Below the pieces are notes generated by a model. The model did no database searches, had not been told where the DNA came from, and saw only the letters and a list, made by a program, of their open reading frames with translations. The position numbers and the translations under genes are program-made. 64,000 bases of DNA, from positions 291,484 to 355,483 of the forward strand of contig JAVJRK010000009.1 of assembly GCA_040218445.1 (NCBI GenBank). The letters run 5' to 3'. This DNA comes from UBA1479 sp040218445. Lineage in GTDB: Bacteria; Pseudomonadota; Alphaproteobacteria; Rhodospirillales; Casp-alpha2. Shown one piece after another: positions 35,383 through 43,167 of the stretch; position 1 is the first letter of the stretch, and every line of letters begins with the position of its first letter.

Positions 35383-36237
35383 TTACTCGGCCGCGAACAT
35401 CTCGCGATGAACGTCGATTTGTTCTGAATAATTAGCGCCATAGCGGCCGACGATTTTTTCGTGAAGCGCCAGTGCCGCCGGGCTGCATTCGCCCTTGGGT
35501 GGCTCCACCAGATCGAAATTCCCATACCGGTCCTGGCCCCGGACCAGCATCGCCGCCATCCGTACGGAGCCGGTCGTTCGCACATGGGCCGGAATGTAAT
35601 TGAACCCCAATCCGATGCGGCGGTAATCGGCACGGTTCGGTGCCGACGCATGCATGCACAGCCCATGATGGATGGAAAACGATCCGGCCGGCAATTCCAT
35701 GGCGACCTTGGCCGCTTCGTCAAAGGATTCGAGCACGCTTTGCGTGCCCCGATTGATGCTGACATCGACCTGTGCCGGGGCATGGTGCAGAACGCGCGGC
35801 GTCTCACCGCCCCAGGGCAGAACGTTCATACAGCCCGCCGCACTGTTGGCATCGGTCAGGGCCAGCCAGGCACAGACTTCTTCCGACGGCTCCAGCCCGA
35901 AGTAGGCATTGTCCTGATGCCAGGCCGCGACATGCGGTGAATTCGGCTCCTTGATCCAAAAAGTCGAGGTCCAGACCAATATGTCCGGGCCGATCAGGTC
36001 TTCGACCGCGTCCAGCACCCGGGGGTCACGCACCAGCTTGTTGAACCACGGCAGATGGGCGAACGGCATGGTTCGCCATTTGCGTTCCGTTTCCGGCAGC
36101 GGCTTGCCCAGCCAGGCTTCGTAGCGGGCCAGATCCGCTAGGGCTGCCTGAATTTCATCCTCGGCAAGCATGGGAATGGGAAAAACAAAGCCGTCACGGC
36201 GAAAGTCCGCGACCTGAGCATCGGTCAGCACCTTCAT
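35383..36237 (-). CDS. Phytanoyl-CoA dioxygenase family protein
   Basis: Fe(II)/2-oxoglutarate-dependent oxygenase of the PhyH group. 284 residues. Iron-binding HxD is in AAWHQDNAYFGLE and the distal His and 2-oxoglutarate Arg lie in SIHHGLCMHASAPNRADYRR. The ATG at 36237 follows AGGGAGACTCCG. The substrate is unknown; bacterial relatives act on small metabolites, betaine-type compounds and natural products. It is convergent with ilvE, and a long inverted repeat lies upstream. Confidence 0.88.
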   Translation of the reverse strand: MKVLTDAQVADFRRDGFVFPIPMLAEDEIQAALADLARYEAWLGKPLPETERKWRTMPFAHLPWFNKLVRDPRVLDAVEDLIGPDILVWTSTFWIKEPNSPHVAAWHQDNAYFGLEPSEEVCAWLALTDANSAAGCMNVLPWGGETPRVLHHAPAQVDVSINRGTQSVLESFDEAAKVAMELPAGSFSIHHGLCMHASAPNRADYRRIGLGFNYIPAHVRTTGSVRMAAMLVRGQDRYGNFDLVEPPKGECSPAALALHEKIVGRYGANYSEQIDVHREMFAAE

Positions 36238-36251
36238 CGGAGTCTCCCTTA

Positions 36252-36288
36252 GGTCTTTTTGTTGGCATGAATTGTATACAAAAAGACC
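36252..36288. promoter_or_regulatory. Inverted repeat and TTGTATACAA palindrome upstream of the PhyH gene
   Basis: GGTCTTTTTG (36252-36261) and CAAAAAGACC (36279-36288) are perfect reverse complements. The palindrome TTGTATACAA (36272-36281) overlaps the second arm. TTGTATACAA-like sites are used by FCD-type GntR regulators. It lies just upstream of the dioxygenase start. Confidence 0.5.
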
Positions 36289-36338
36289 GGGAAAGGCATC
36301 TCTCTGATGCAAAATGTCCCTGTTGAACCTGCGGTGAT

Positions 36339-38087
36339 TTAGGCGTCGACGGCCAGCCGGCTTAAATGCAGGCGGACAGGCGCGTCATCCGGATTGGCGG
36401 CAAGGCATTCCTCGAACAATGTTTTGGCCCGGACCGTATCACCTGATTTAAGCGCCGCGATCGCCGAAAGATAGGCATCAAGGGTCGCTTCCTTAGCCTT
36501 GCGTTCATGGCCAGGAAGGCCGTCCAGGACCTCGAATACGGTGACTTCCTTGGTCTTGCCCTTGACCGTCACGGAATCCAGCGGCCGGATCGAATACTTC
36601 CCCGGGTCCGGCAGGGCGTTCAGCGTGTTATCGGTGATCAGCAAGGGCACGCCGTAAGCCTTGGTCAGCCCTTCGACCCGCGCCGCCAGATTGACCGCAT
36701 CGCTGATCACGGTGCCGTCCATGCGGTCTTTCTCACCGATGGTCCCCAGCATTAACGAGCCCGTGTTGACGCCGATGCCGATGCGGATGGCATCACGGCC
36801 GTAGCGGATACGTTCTTCCTGGTTGTAGCGTTCCAGACGCTGCAGCATATCCACCGCCGCCGCCACCGCGTTGTCCGGCTCGTCGAACAACGCCATGATC
36901 GCATCGCCGATGTATTTATCGATGAAGCCTTTGTGATCGCGGATGATCGGCCCCATGCGGCCCAGATAATTGTTGATGAAGCTGAAATTGTCGTTGGGCG
37001 TCATGGTTTCGGACAACGTCGTGAAATCGCGGATGTCCGTGAACAGGACCGACATGTCGCGCAACGCGTAATCGCCCAGTTCGACGTTGATGATGTTTTC
37101 TTTCTTCAGCAGTTTCAGGAAGGTGCTCGGCACGAACCGTTCGATCGACTTGTTGGTATCCGTCAAAAGCACGATCTGCGATTTGATCTGGTTGTACAGA
37201 TCAAGCTGCTCTTCCTCCAATTCGACGCGCCGTTTGGCGTTCTCGCGAAACACCTCCAAAGCACCGCCCAGGGCGCCGATCTCGTCGTTGGAACCGGATG
37301 CGGGGATGTCCACATCCAACTTTCCATCGGCGACCGCCTGCACCGCCCCCCGCATCTCGCTGAGACGATGGGCGATGGGACGGCCGATCATCACGCCGAC
37401 CAAAACGATTAACAGGCCGCTGGCGACGAAGGACAGAATCACGAACCGGTTGACCCGGTCGCCCGTGTCCAACAGGCGTTCCACATCGACGACGACCTCG
37501 AACACGCCGCGCAGATCACCCAGCTTCCATCCCTTCTTGATCGACAGGGGATGGTAGTTGTGACAATCCACACAGGTTTGTTGGCGAAAGACATCCCCCA
37601 CGGCAACACGGTAGGCACGGCGGCCGTCAATACGCGTCTCCTCACTGATCACCGCTTCAGGATTGGCGGTCAACTGCTCCCAGGCCTTGGCACCAAAGGC
37701 ATCCAATTTACGGTCGGCGCGGTTGGCAAAGGGAAAGGGGCTGTAAAATTTCAACGAGATCCCTTCCTTGGACAGGGCCTCGCTGATGTCGAGGATGAAG
37801 GTCGCCGGCGGCGGAATTTCGTTGATGTTGTCGCTGTGTCTAACGGACGCGGAAAATTCCGGATGGGCGAGCACTTTCTTGACGACATTACGGCTGTAGA
37901 TACCGCGCACGGTTTTGTACTGATGAATGGTTTCCAGGGCAGCGTCACGGGCGGCGGCTTCGACGTTGGTGCGCACCATGGGCGGGACGATCAACAGCAC
38001 TACGCCCAAACTGGCGAGTACGACAAGCGGGGTCGGTGCCAGCATCTTCCAAACGATGCTGAGCCGTGAAAACATACCAGCGGACAT
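36339..38087 (-). CDS. Adenylate/guanylate cyclase with periplasmic haem-c DUF3365 domain and HAMP
   Basis: 582 residues from the ATG at 38087 (AGGGAG upstream). Membrane helix about 18-38; periplasmic DUF3365/Tll0287-like domain about 40-205 containing a CVDCH haem-c site (172-176) followed by NYHP. A second helix is at about 215-235, with HAMP to about 290. A coiled linker leads to a class III cyclase domain with FTDIRDFT (metal aspartates), KYIGDAIMALF and GIGVNTGSLMLGTIG. A short TPR-like helical tail ends the protein. Likely a redox or gas sensor making cAMP or cGMP. Confidence 0.9.
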   Translation of the reverse strand: MSAGMFSRLSIVWKMLAPTPLVVLASLGVVLLIVPPMVRTNVEAAARDAALETIHQYKTVRGIYSRNVVKKVLAHPEFSASVRHSDNINEIPPPATFILDISEALSKEGISLKFYSPFPFANRADRKLDAFGAKAWEQLTANPEAVISEETRIDGRRAYRVAVGDVFRQQTCVDCHNYHPLSIKKGWKLGDLRGVFEVVVDVERLLDTGDRVNRFVILSFVASGLLIVLVGVMIGRPIAHRLSEMRGAVQAVADGKLDVDIPASGSNDEIGALGGALEVFRENAKRRVELEEEQLDLYNQIKSQIVLLTDTNKSIERFVPSTFLKLLKKENIINVELGDYALRDMSVLFTDIRDFTTLSETMTPNDNFSFINNYLGRMGPIIRDHKGFIDKYIGDAIMALFDEPDNAVAAAVDMLQRLERYNQEERIRYGRDAIRIGIGVNTGSLMLGTIGEKDRMDGTVISDAVNLAARVEGLTKAYGVPLLITDNTLNALPDPGKYSIRPLDSVTVKGKTKEVTVFEVLDGLPGHERKAKEATLDAYLSAIAALKSGDTVRAKTLFEECLAANPDDAPVRLHLSRLAVDA

Positions 38088-38267
38088 GCTGGGTCTCCCT
38101 AGCACCCCATGATTTCCAAATCGCACGTCATCGCCGTGTTATTGCGGCGCAAAGGCTGATCCGGCGGGGCAGATGCACAAAAATCAACTCAGGTTATAAA
38201 CCAATTCAGCAAGACGGCGCCATAGGCCGCCTTTAACCTGGATATGACGGGAACCGGGACAGAACCG

Positions 38268-39098
38268 TTAAAGACTGGGCCCCTTGGGCGCATCAAGGCT
38301 TTTGGCCAGTTCGCCGGTGATATAGGCAAAAGCCTCATCGACGTCATCGACGACCTGCATCAGGTCCAGATCTTCGGCATTGATGGTGCCGTATTTGACC
38401 AGGGCATCCAGGTTCAAGACCTCGCCCCAGAATTCGCGCCCATAAAGCACGATCGGCATGTGCTTCTTGATCTTGCCGGTCTGGATCAGGGTCAGGGCTT
38501 CGAACAGTTCATCCATGGACCCGAACCCGCCGGGGAACACGATGATCGCCTTGGCCAGGTAGATGAACCACAGCTTGCGCATGAAGAAGTAATGGAATTC
38601 GAACGCCAATTCGCGGGTGATATGCGGGTTGTTGAACTGTTCAAAGGGCAGCGAAATCCCCAGGCCGATATTGATTCCCTTGGCTTCCGACGCGCCCCGG
38701 TTGGCCGCTTCCATGATCCCGGGCCCGCCGCCGGAACAGACGATAAAACGTCTGAGCTTGTCCTCCAGCCCCTTCGACCATTCGGTCAGACGGCGCGCCA
38801 ATTCCCGCGCGTCCTCGTAATAGCGCGACATGTCCAAATCCGTTTCGGCACGGGCGACATCACCGCCATGTTCGCGCGCGGCAATCAGGCGGCGTTCCGC
38901 TTCGTCCCGGGGCAGGGTGCGGGCCGAACCGAAAAACACCACCGTATCGGCCACGTCGAGGGCGCGAAAGCGGGCCGCCGGTTCCACATATTCCGACAGA
39001 ATGCGCAGGCCGCGCGCATCCGGTGAATTGAGAAACCGTTCGCTCTTATAAGCCTTGGGCGGATGGAAATTCTGATCGGGGGCTTTGTCGTCGCTCAT
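38268..39098 (-). CDS. LOG family protein (TIGR00730-like)
   Basis: Rossmann-fold protein related to cytokinin-activating phosphoribohydrolases, often misnamed lysine decarboxylase. 276 residues. VVFFGSART, the CSGGGPGIMEAANRGA motif and PGGFGSMDELFEALTLIQ are visible. The last differs from the usual PGGxGTxxE by Ser for Thr and Asp for the preceding position. Its start codon overlaps the stop of the upstream HAD gene (ATGA). The nucleotide substrate is unproven. Confidence 0.88.
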   Translation of the reverse strand: MSDDKAPDQNFHPPKAYKSERFLNSPDARGLRILSEYVEPAARFRALDVADTVVFFGSARTLPRDEAERRLIAAREHGGDVARAETDLDMSRYYEDARELARRLTEWSKGLEDKLRRFIVCSGGGPGIMEAANRGASEAKGINIGLGISLPFEQFNNPHITRELAFEFHYFFMRKLWFIYLAKAIIVFPGGFGSMDELFEALTLIQTGKIKKHMPIVLYGREFWGEVLNLDALVKYGTINAEDLDLMQVVDDVDEAFAYITGELAKSLDAPKGPSL

Positions 39099-39793
39099 CG
39101 GCCGGCCTCTGGCTGCATGGAACCGCTATTGTTCCCACCGGCCCGTGCCAGCGGCCACATGTCCTCGACCACCGCCGTGCCGCCGGGAAAGCAGCTTTCC
39201 CGCCAGGCCGGCACACGCCCCAGGAACCGGGTGCCGACGGCCTGGGCGCAATCGAAATCGGTCAAGGAATCCCCAACGAACAGCGCCCGTTCGGCACCAA
39301 TGCCGATGCGCGTCAGTTCATCGCCGACGATATCCGGCTTAATACGGGGCGATCCGAAAACCGTTTCGAAAAAATCATCCAGGCCGCGCCGCGCGACAAT
39401 GCGGCGCAATTCATCCTGCGGCGTGCCGGACACCACATAAACCGGGCAGCGCCCGGCCCAGGCCTTCAGCGCATCAAGCGCGCCCGGAACCGCGTCACAG
39501 GCGACGACCGCGTCTTCGACCATTTCCGAATAGGTTTGTGCCAAATCCGCGACACCGTCTTCGTCCAGATCGATGCCCAGAAATTCACGATGGAACCGTT
39601 CCAGTTTGACCACGCGGGACACGCCTTCGTGGCGCACATGCTCGGCGATCACTTTTTCCACCACCTCTTCACCATAGGACGCATACAGGCGGCGGAAAGC
39701 ATCGATCTTCACTTCATTGGATTCGACCAACACGCCGTCGAAATCGAAAAATACCGCGTCGATATCGCGAGGTGTTACTTCTGCGTTGGTCAC
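39095..39793 (-). CDS. HAD superfamily hydrolase (phosphoglycolate phosphatase-like)
   Basis: 232 residues from a GTG at 39793 that overlaps the moaE stop (GTGA). Motif I is FFDFDGVLVES, motif II VVSGTPQ, and motif III/IV GSPRIKPD and LFVGDSLTDFDCA. A helical cap lies between motifs I and II (C1 type). The closest functional types are beta-phosphoglucomutase or phosphoglycolate phosphatase; specificity cannot be read from sequence. Confidence 0.88.
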   Translation of the reverse strand: MTNAEVTPRDIDAVFFDFDGVLVESNEVKIDAFRRLYASYGEEVVEKVIAEHVRHEGVSRVVKLERFHREFLGIDLDEDGVADLAQTYSEMVEDAVVACDAVPGALDALKAWAGRCPVYVVSGTPQDELRRIVARRGLDDFFETVFGSPRIKPDIVGDELTRIGIGAERALFVGDSLTDFDCAQAVGTRFLGRVPAWRESCFPGGTAVVEDMWPLARAGGNNSGSMQPEAGR

Positions 39794-40260
39794 TCGGCCG
39801 CCTTTCCCGTGTCCTGTATCCACCTGTTGGTCGCGTCATCGTCGCTGTCGCGCGCATCCACCCATTGTCCGCCGCCGGGCGTGTCTTCCAACTTCCAGAA
39901 CGGCGCCTTGGTCTTCAGGAAATCGATCAAGAAATGACAGGCATCGAAGGCCGCTTCCCGATGGGCCGATGCGGCGGCGACCAGGACGATCTGGTCGCCT
40001 GGCTCCAACCGGCCATAACGGTGGATGATCAGGGTTGCGTCAAGCGGCCAGCGCGATTGCGCCTCGGCCTCGATCCGCGCCAGTTCCTTTTCCGTCATAC
40101 CGGGATAATGTTCGAGCGTCATGGCGCCGATTTCCTCGTCGCCCGCCATGTCTCTGACCAGGCCGACGAACGAGCACAAACCGCCGATGCCGTGGTTGCC
40201 GGCGGTCAGCGCCGCCAGTTCCGCGCCCAAATCGAAATCTTCGGTTTGCACCTTGATCAT
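39790..40260 (-). CDS. moaE: Molybdopterin synthase catalytic subunit
   Basis: Large subunit of MPT synthase, which inserts dithiolene sulfur from MoaD into precursor Z. 156 residues. Typical blocks are GGLCSFVGLVRDM, LEHYPGMTEKEL, IIHRYGRLEPGDQIVLVAAASAHR and CHFLIDFLKTKAPFWKLE with the catalytic lysine. It lies 18 nt downstream of moaD. Confidence 0.95.
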   Translation of the reverse strand: MIKVQTEDFDLGAELAALTAGNHGIGGLCSFVGLVRDMAGDEEIGAMTLEHYPGMTEKELARIEAEAQSRWPLDATLIIHRYGRLEPGDQIVLVAAASAHREAAFDACHFLIDFLKTKAPFWKLEDTPGGGQWVDARDSDDDATNRWIQDTGKAAE

Positions 40261-40278
40261 GCCAAGACCCCTGCCCTG

Positions 40279-40542
40279 TCAGCCGCCGGTTACGGGCGGA
40301 AAAAACGCGATCTCGTCGCCTGCGCCGACGGGATGATCAAAACTAACATATTCCTGATTGACCGCGACCCGCACGACCTTACGGTCGGTGAAGGCTTCGG
40401 CGAAGCCGCCGCCGCGCGACACCAGCCAATCGACCAAGTCACCTACCGTGGCGACGCCTTGCGGGGCATCGACCGTTTCCTCACCGACACCGGCTTTTTC
40501 ACGAAGCCAAGCGAAATACAGCAATTTCAGGGATGGGCTCAT
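40279..40542 (-). CDS. moaD: Molybdopterin synthase sulfur carrier subunit
   Basis: Ubiquitin-like sulfur carrier of 87 residues. It ends FFPPVTGG with the required Gly-Gly tail that is thiocarboxylated. The core VRVAVNQEYV and AGDEIAFFPP match the family. The stop of moeA is immediately next to its start codon, and moaE follows. Confidence 0.95.
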   Translation of the reverse strand: MSPSLKLLYFAWLREKAGVGEETVDAPQGVATVGDLVDWLVSRGGGFAEAFTDRKVVRVAVNQEYVSFDHPVGAGDEIAFFPPVTGG

Positions 40543-41820
40543 TCAGGTCACCTCGCGGAAGGGCAGGAAATCCACGGTCGCACCCTCCTTCAATTCCGTC
40601 AATTCTTCGGGCAGTTCGACCAGACCGTCGGCATCGACCATGGAGGTCAAAATCCCCGCCCCGGACGAATGATGCTTTTCCGCCACGGCCATGCCGCCGC
40701 CGTTCCACACCAACTTGGCCCGCGCCCATTCGCGCCGCCCGGTTTTTTTCTTATAGGGAAAACCTGCCTTGACCTTGAACCGGGGGGCATCCGTGTTCGC
40801 CGCCCCCGACAATATCATGATCAGCGGGCGGGCGATCACCATGAACGTGACCATCGCCGCGACCGGATTGCCGGGCAGGCCGACAAAAGCCGTATCCCCG
40901 ACCTGGCCCAATGCAATGGGACGTCCCGGCTTGATGGCCAGACGCCAGAAATGAAGCGAGCCCAGGCTTTCGACCGCCGCCTTCACGTGATCTTCCTCGC
41001 CGGCCGACACGCCGCCCGAGGTCACCAGCAGGTCATGATCGCCTTCGGCATCGGCCAGGGCCTTGGCAATCGCCTGCTGATTGTCGGGAAGGATCCCCAA
41101 ATCCGTCACAACACATCCAAGTCCTTCCAGAAGGCTCATAACCGAATAGCGGTTGGCATCAAAAATACAGCCCTCGGGCGCACCATCGGCGGGGTCGCGG
41201 ACTTCGTCACCCGTCGAGAACACGGCCGTACGCAGGCGGCAATGCACCGTCAGGCTGCCGCGCCCGACCGACGCCGCCAAGCCGATTTCCTGGGCCCGAA
41301 GGCTTTGGCCCCGGCGCAGGATGACATCGCCTTGCTTGACGTCCTCGCCGGCGAACCTGCGGTTCGATCCTTTTTTCAGGCCCGGGGGCAGAATCACATG
41401 ATCGCCGTCGACCTGGGCGTCTTCCGCCATGAAGACCGTGTCCGGACCGCTTGCCTGATCGCCATCGGCACCTGACGGCATGGGGGCTCCGGTAAAGATT
41501 TGATAGGCCTTGCCCGCCCCCGCCGGTCCTTCCAGGGGATGGCCGGCGGCAATACGCCCGCCCAGGGGCAGGCGCGTTTCCCCATCGGCATTCAGGTCCG
41601 CGTGGTAGACGGCAAAACCGTCAACGGCGGAATTGTCATGGGGCGGGACATTACGGAGGGCGGTCACATCCTCGGCCAATGTGCGGCCCAGGGCTTGGCG
41701 CAGGCCTACCTGTTCCGTGGCGGTCACACAGGTGATCCGTTCCGCCAACGCCGTCAGCGCATCATCGACGGGGATCAGGCCGCCGTCGAAGGCGAAACAA
41801 TCGTCCTTAAGCTGCGCCAT
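40543..41820 (-). CDS. moeA: Molybdopterin molybdenumtransferase
   Basis: Inserts molybdate into adenylylated molybdopterin. 425 residues, the normal four-domain size. Motifs: PHDNSAVDGFAVY, IFTGAPMPSGAD, STGDEVRDP, VTSGGVSAGEEDHVK, KPGRPIALGQ and GLPGNPVAAMVTF. It overlaps mobB by 14 nt upstream and abuts moaD downstream, so cofactor assembly and maturation are coupled. Confidence 0.96.
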   Translation of the reverse strand: MAQLKDDCFAFDGGLIPVDDALTALAERITCVTATEQVGLRQALGRTLAEDVTALRNVPPHDNSAVDGFAVYHADLNADGETRLPLGGRIAAGHPLEGPAGAGKAYQIFTGAPMPSGADGDQASGPDTVFMAEDAQVDGDHVILPPGLKKGSNRRFAGEDVKQGDVILRRGQSLRAQEIGLAASVGRGSLTVHCRLRTAVFSTGDEVRDPADGAPEGCIFDANRYSVMSLLEGLGCVVTDLGILPDNQQAIAKALADAEGDHDLLVTSGGVSAGEEDHVKAAVESLGSLHFWRLAIKPGRPIALGQVGDTAFVGLPGNPVAAMVTFMVIARPLIMILSGAANTDAPRFKVKAGFPYKKKTGRREWARAKLVWNGGGMAVAEKHHSSGAGILTSMVDADGLVELPEELTELKEGATVDFLPFREVT

Positions 41821-42343
41821 GGCTCATCTTGTCGGTTTGCGGCGATACGGCCAGCCCGCAATGGGTGACGATGAAATCGGCGACGGCCCTCACATCGTTC
41901 ATATCCAGAACCGGGCATGTCACACCGTCCACCGAAGCGTCGGAAGCAACGGCGACGATGGTATCGTCCTCGGCGGCCAGCAGGCTTTTGCCCACGGATG
42001 CGCGAAAGACCTCCAGCTTGGCGTGGCGGTGGCGTTTGAACCCTTCGATCAGGATCAGATCGACCGGCGCCATGCGCGCGATCAGATCGTCCATATCGGG
42101 TTCTTCCGCGTCCCGGAACTCCCGCTGCAGCACCCAGCGGCGGCCCGAGGTCAGCATGACCTCGGTCGCCCCGGCAGCGCGGTGCTCGTAAGAATCCTTG
42201 CCCTTCTGGTCGATGTCGAAATTGTGGTGGGTATGCTTCATGGTCGAAACCGAGAGCCCCCGCGACGTCAGTTCCGGAATCAAATGGACAAGCAGCGTCG
42301 TCTTGCCGCTGCCGCTCCATCCGACCAGGCCGAATACCTTCAT
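41807..42343 (-). CDS. mobB: Molybdopterin-guanine dinucleotide biosynthesis protein MobB
   Basis: GTP-binding partner of MobA. 178 residues. Walker A GWSGSGKTTLLVHL is at 8-21. THHNFDID and RWVLQREF continue the family pattern, and LILIEGFKRHRHAKLEVF is the switch region. Presence suggests use of MGD- or MCD-type enzymes; mobA itself is not in the window. Confidence 0.93.
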   Translation of the reverse strand: MKVFGLVGWSGSGKTTLLVHLIPELTSRGLSVSTMKHTHHNFDIDQKGKDSYEHRAAGATEVMLTSGRRWVLQREFRDAEEPDMDDLIARMAPVDLILIEGFKRHRHAKLEVFRASVGKSLLAAEDDTIVAVASDASVDGVTCPVLDMNDVRAVADFIVTHCGLAVSPQTDKMSHGAA

Positions 42344-42444
42344 GCCGCCGTTTCCTCTTGGATGTTTTGTGCCTCCGGGCCGAACGCCACCGGAAAGCCG
42401 TTAAGTATGGAAGGCCGATGATATTGGTAAGAATGCCACAAAAT

Positions 42445-43158
42445 TCAATGGTTTTCAGCGCCTTGCGCGCCATCTGCCGAGGGCGGCTTGGGGCTGTCGG
42501 CGCGCCGGATATGGCGCAACCCCGCCAGCAGATAATCGAACCCGGTCACCAGCGTCAGCAAGGCCGCGATCCACAGGCCGTAAACACCGACCTCCGTCGT
42601 CGTCAGCGGTCCGAAATCAGGGCCCGCCGGGCCGACGATCAGAAAGCCGAGAGCCAGGATCTGGACCGTGGTCTTCCATTTGGCAAGGGTCGATACGGGC
42701 AGGCCGACCCGCGCCGAAGCCAGGAATTCACGCAGGCCCGAGACCAATATCTCCCGACACAGGATCACCGCCGCCGGCAGGATGTGCACACCGTCGAACC
42801 GGTCGACCCCGACCAAGGCCAGCAACAGGGCCGAAATCAGCAGTTTGTCGGCGATGGGGTCGAGAAACCGGCCCAGGGATGACTGCATGTCCCAGGCGCG
42901 GGCCAAATAGCCATCGAAAAAATCGGTGATCGAGGCATAGCAATAGACGGCGAACGCCAGCCAATTGCCCAAGGGAGCGTTGACGAACAGCATCAGGCAG
43001 ACCACCACCGGAATGGCGGCGATCCGCGACAAGGTCAGAAGATTGGGCAACTGGGTCAGCAAGAAAGTCTCCACTGCGGCAAACCGCATCCACATCGGCG
43101 GCACCGCCCCCATGCCGGGCAGCCCGCCCCAGCGCGGGCACCGGTCGGCGGAGCGCAT
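42445..43158 (-). CDS. pgsA: CDP-diacylglycerol-glycerol-3-phosphate 3-phosphatidyltransferase
   Basis: Committed step of phosphatidylglycerol and cardiolipin synthesis in the inner membrane. The CDP-alcohol phosphotransferase motif is complete: D-G-x2-A-R-x8-G-x3-D-x3-D in DGYLARAWDMQSSLGRFLDP and the following residues. QLPNLLTLSRI precedes the first helix. 237 residues from the ATG at 43158, but internal starts at 43095 or 43089 (WMRFAAVE) are more like other PgsA proteins, so the start is uncertain. uvrC-pgsA is a conserved pair. Confidence 0.94.
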   Translation of the reverse strand: MRSADRCPRWGGLPGMGAVPPMWMRFAAVETFLLTQLPNLLTLSRIAAIPVVVCLMLFVNAPLGNWLAFAVYCYASITDFFDGYLARAWDMQSSLGRFLDPIADKLLISALLLALVGVDRFDGVHILPAAVILCREILVSGLREFLASARVGLPVSTLAKWKTTVQILALGFLIVGPAGPDFGPLTTTEVGVYGLWIAALLTLVTGFDYLLAGLRHIRRADSPKPPSADGAQGAENH

Positions 43159-43167
43159 TCAACCACA

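Noticed and set aside
39772..41475. Long plus-strand open frame (567 codons)
   Set aside because: Antisense to moaE, moaD and moeA, which have full family signatures.
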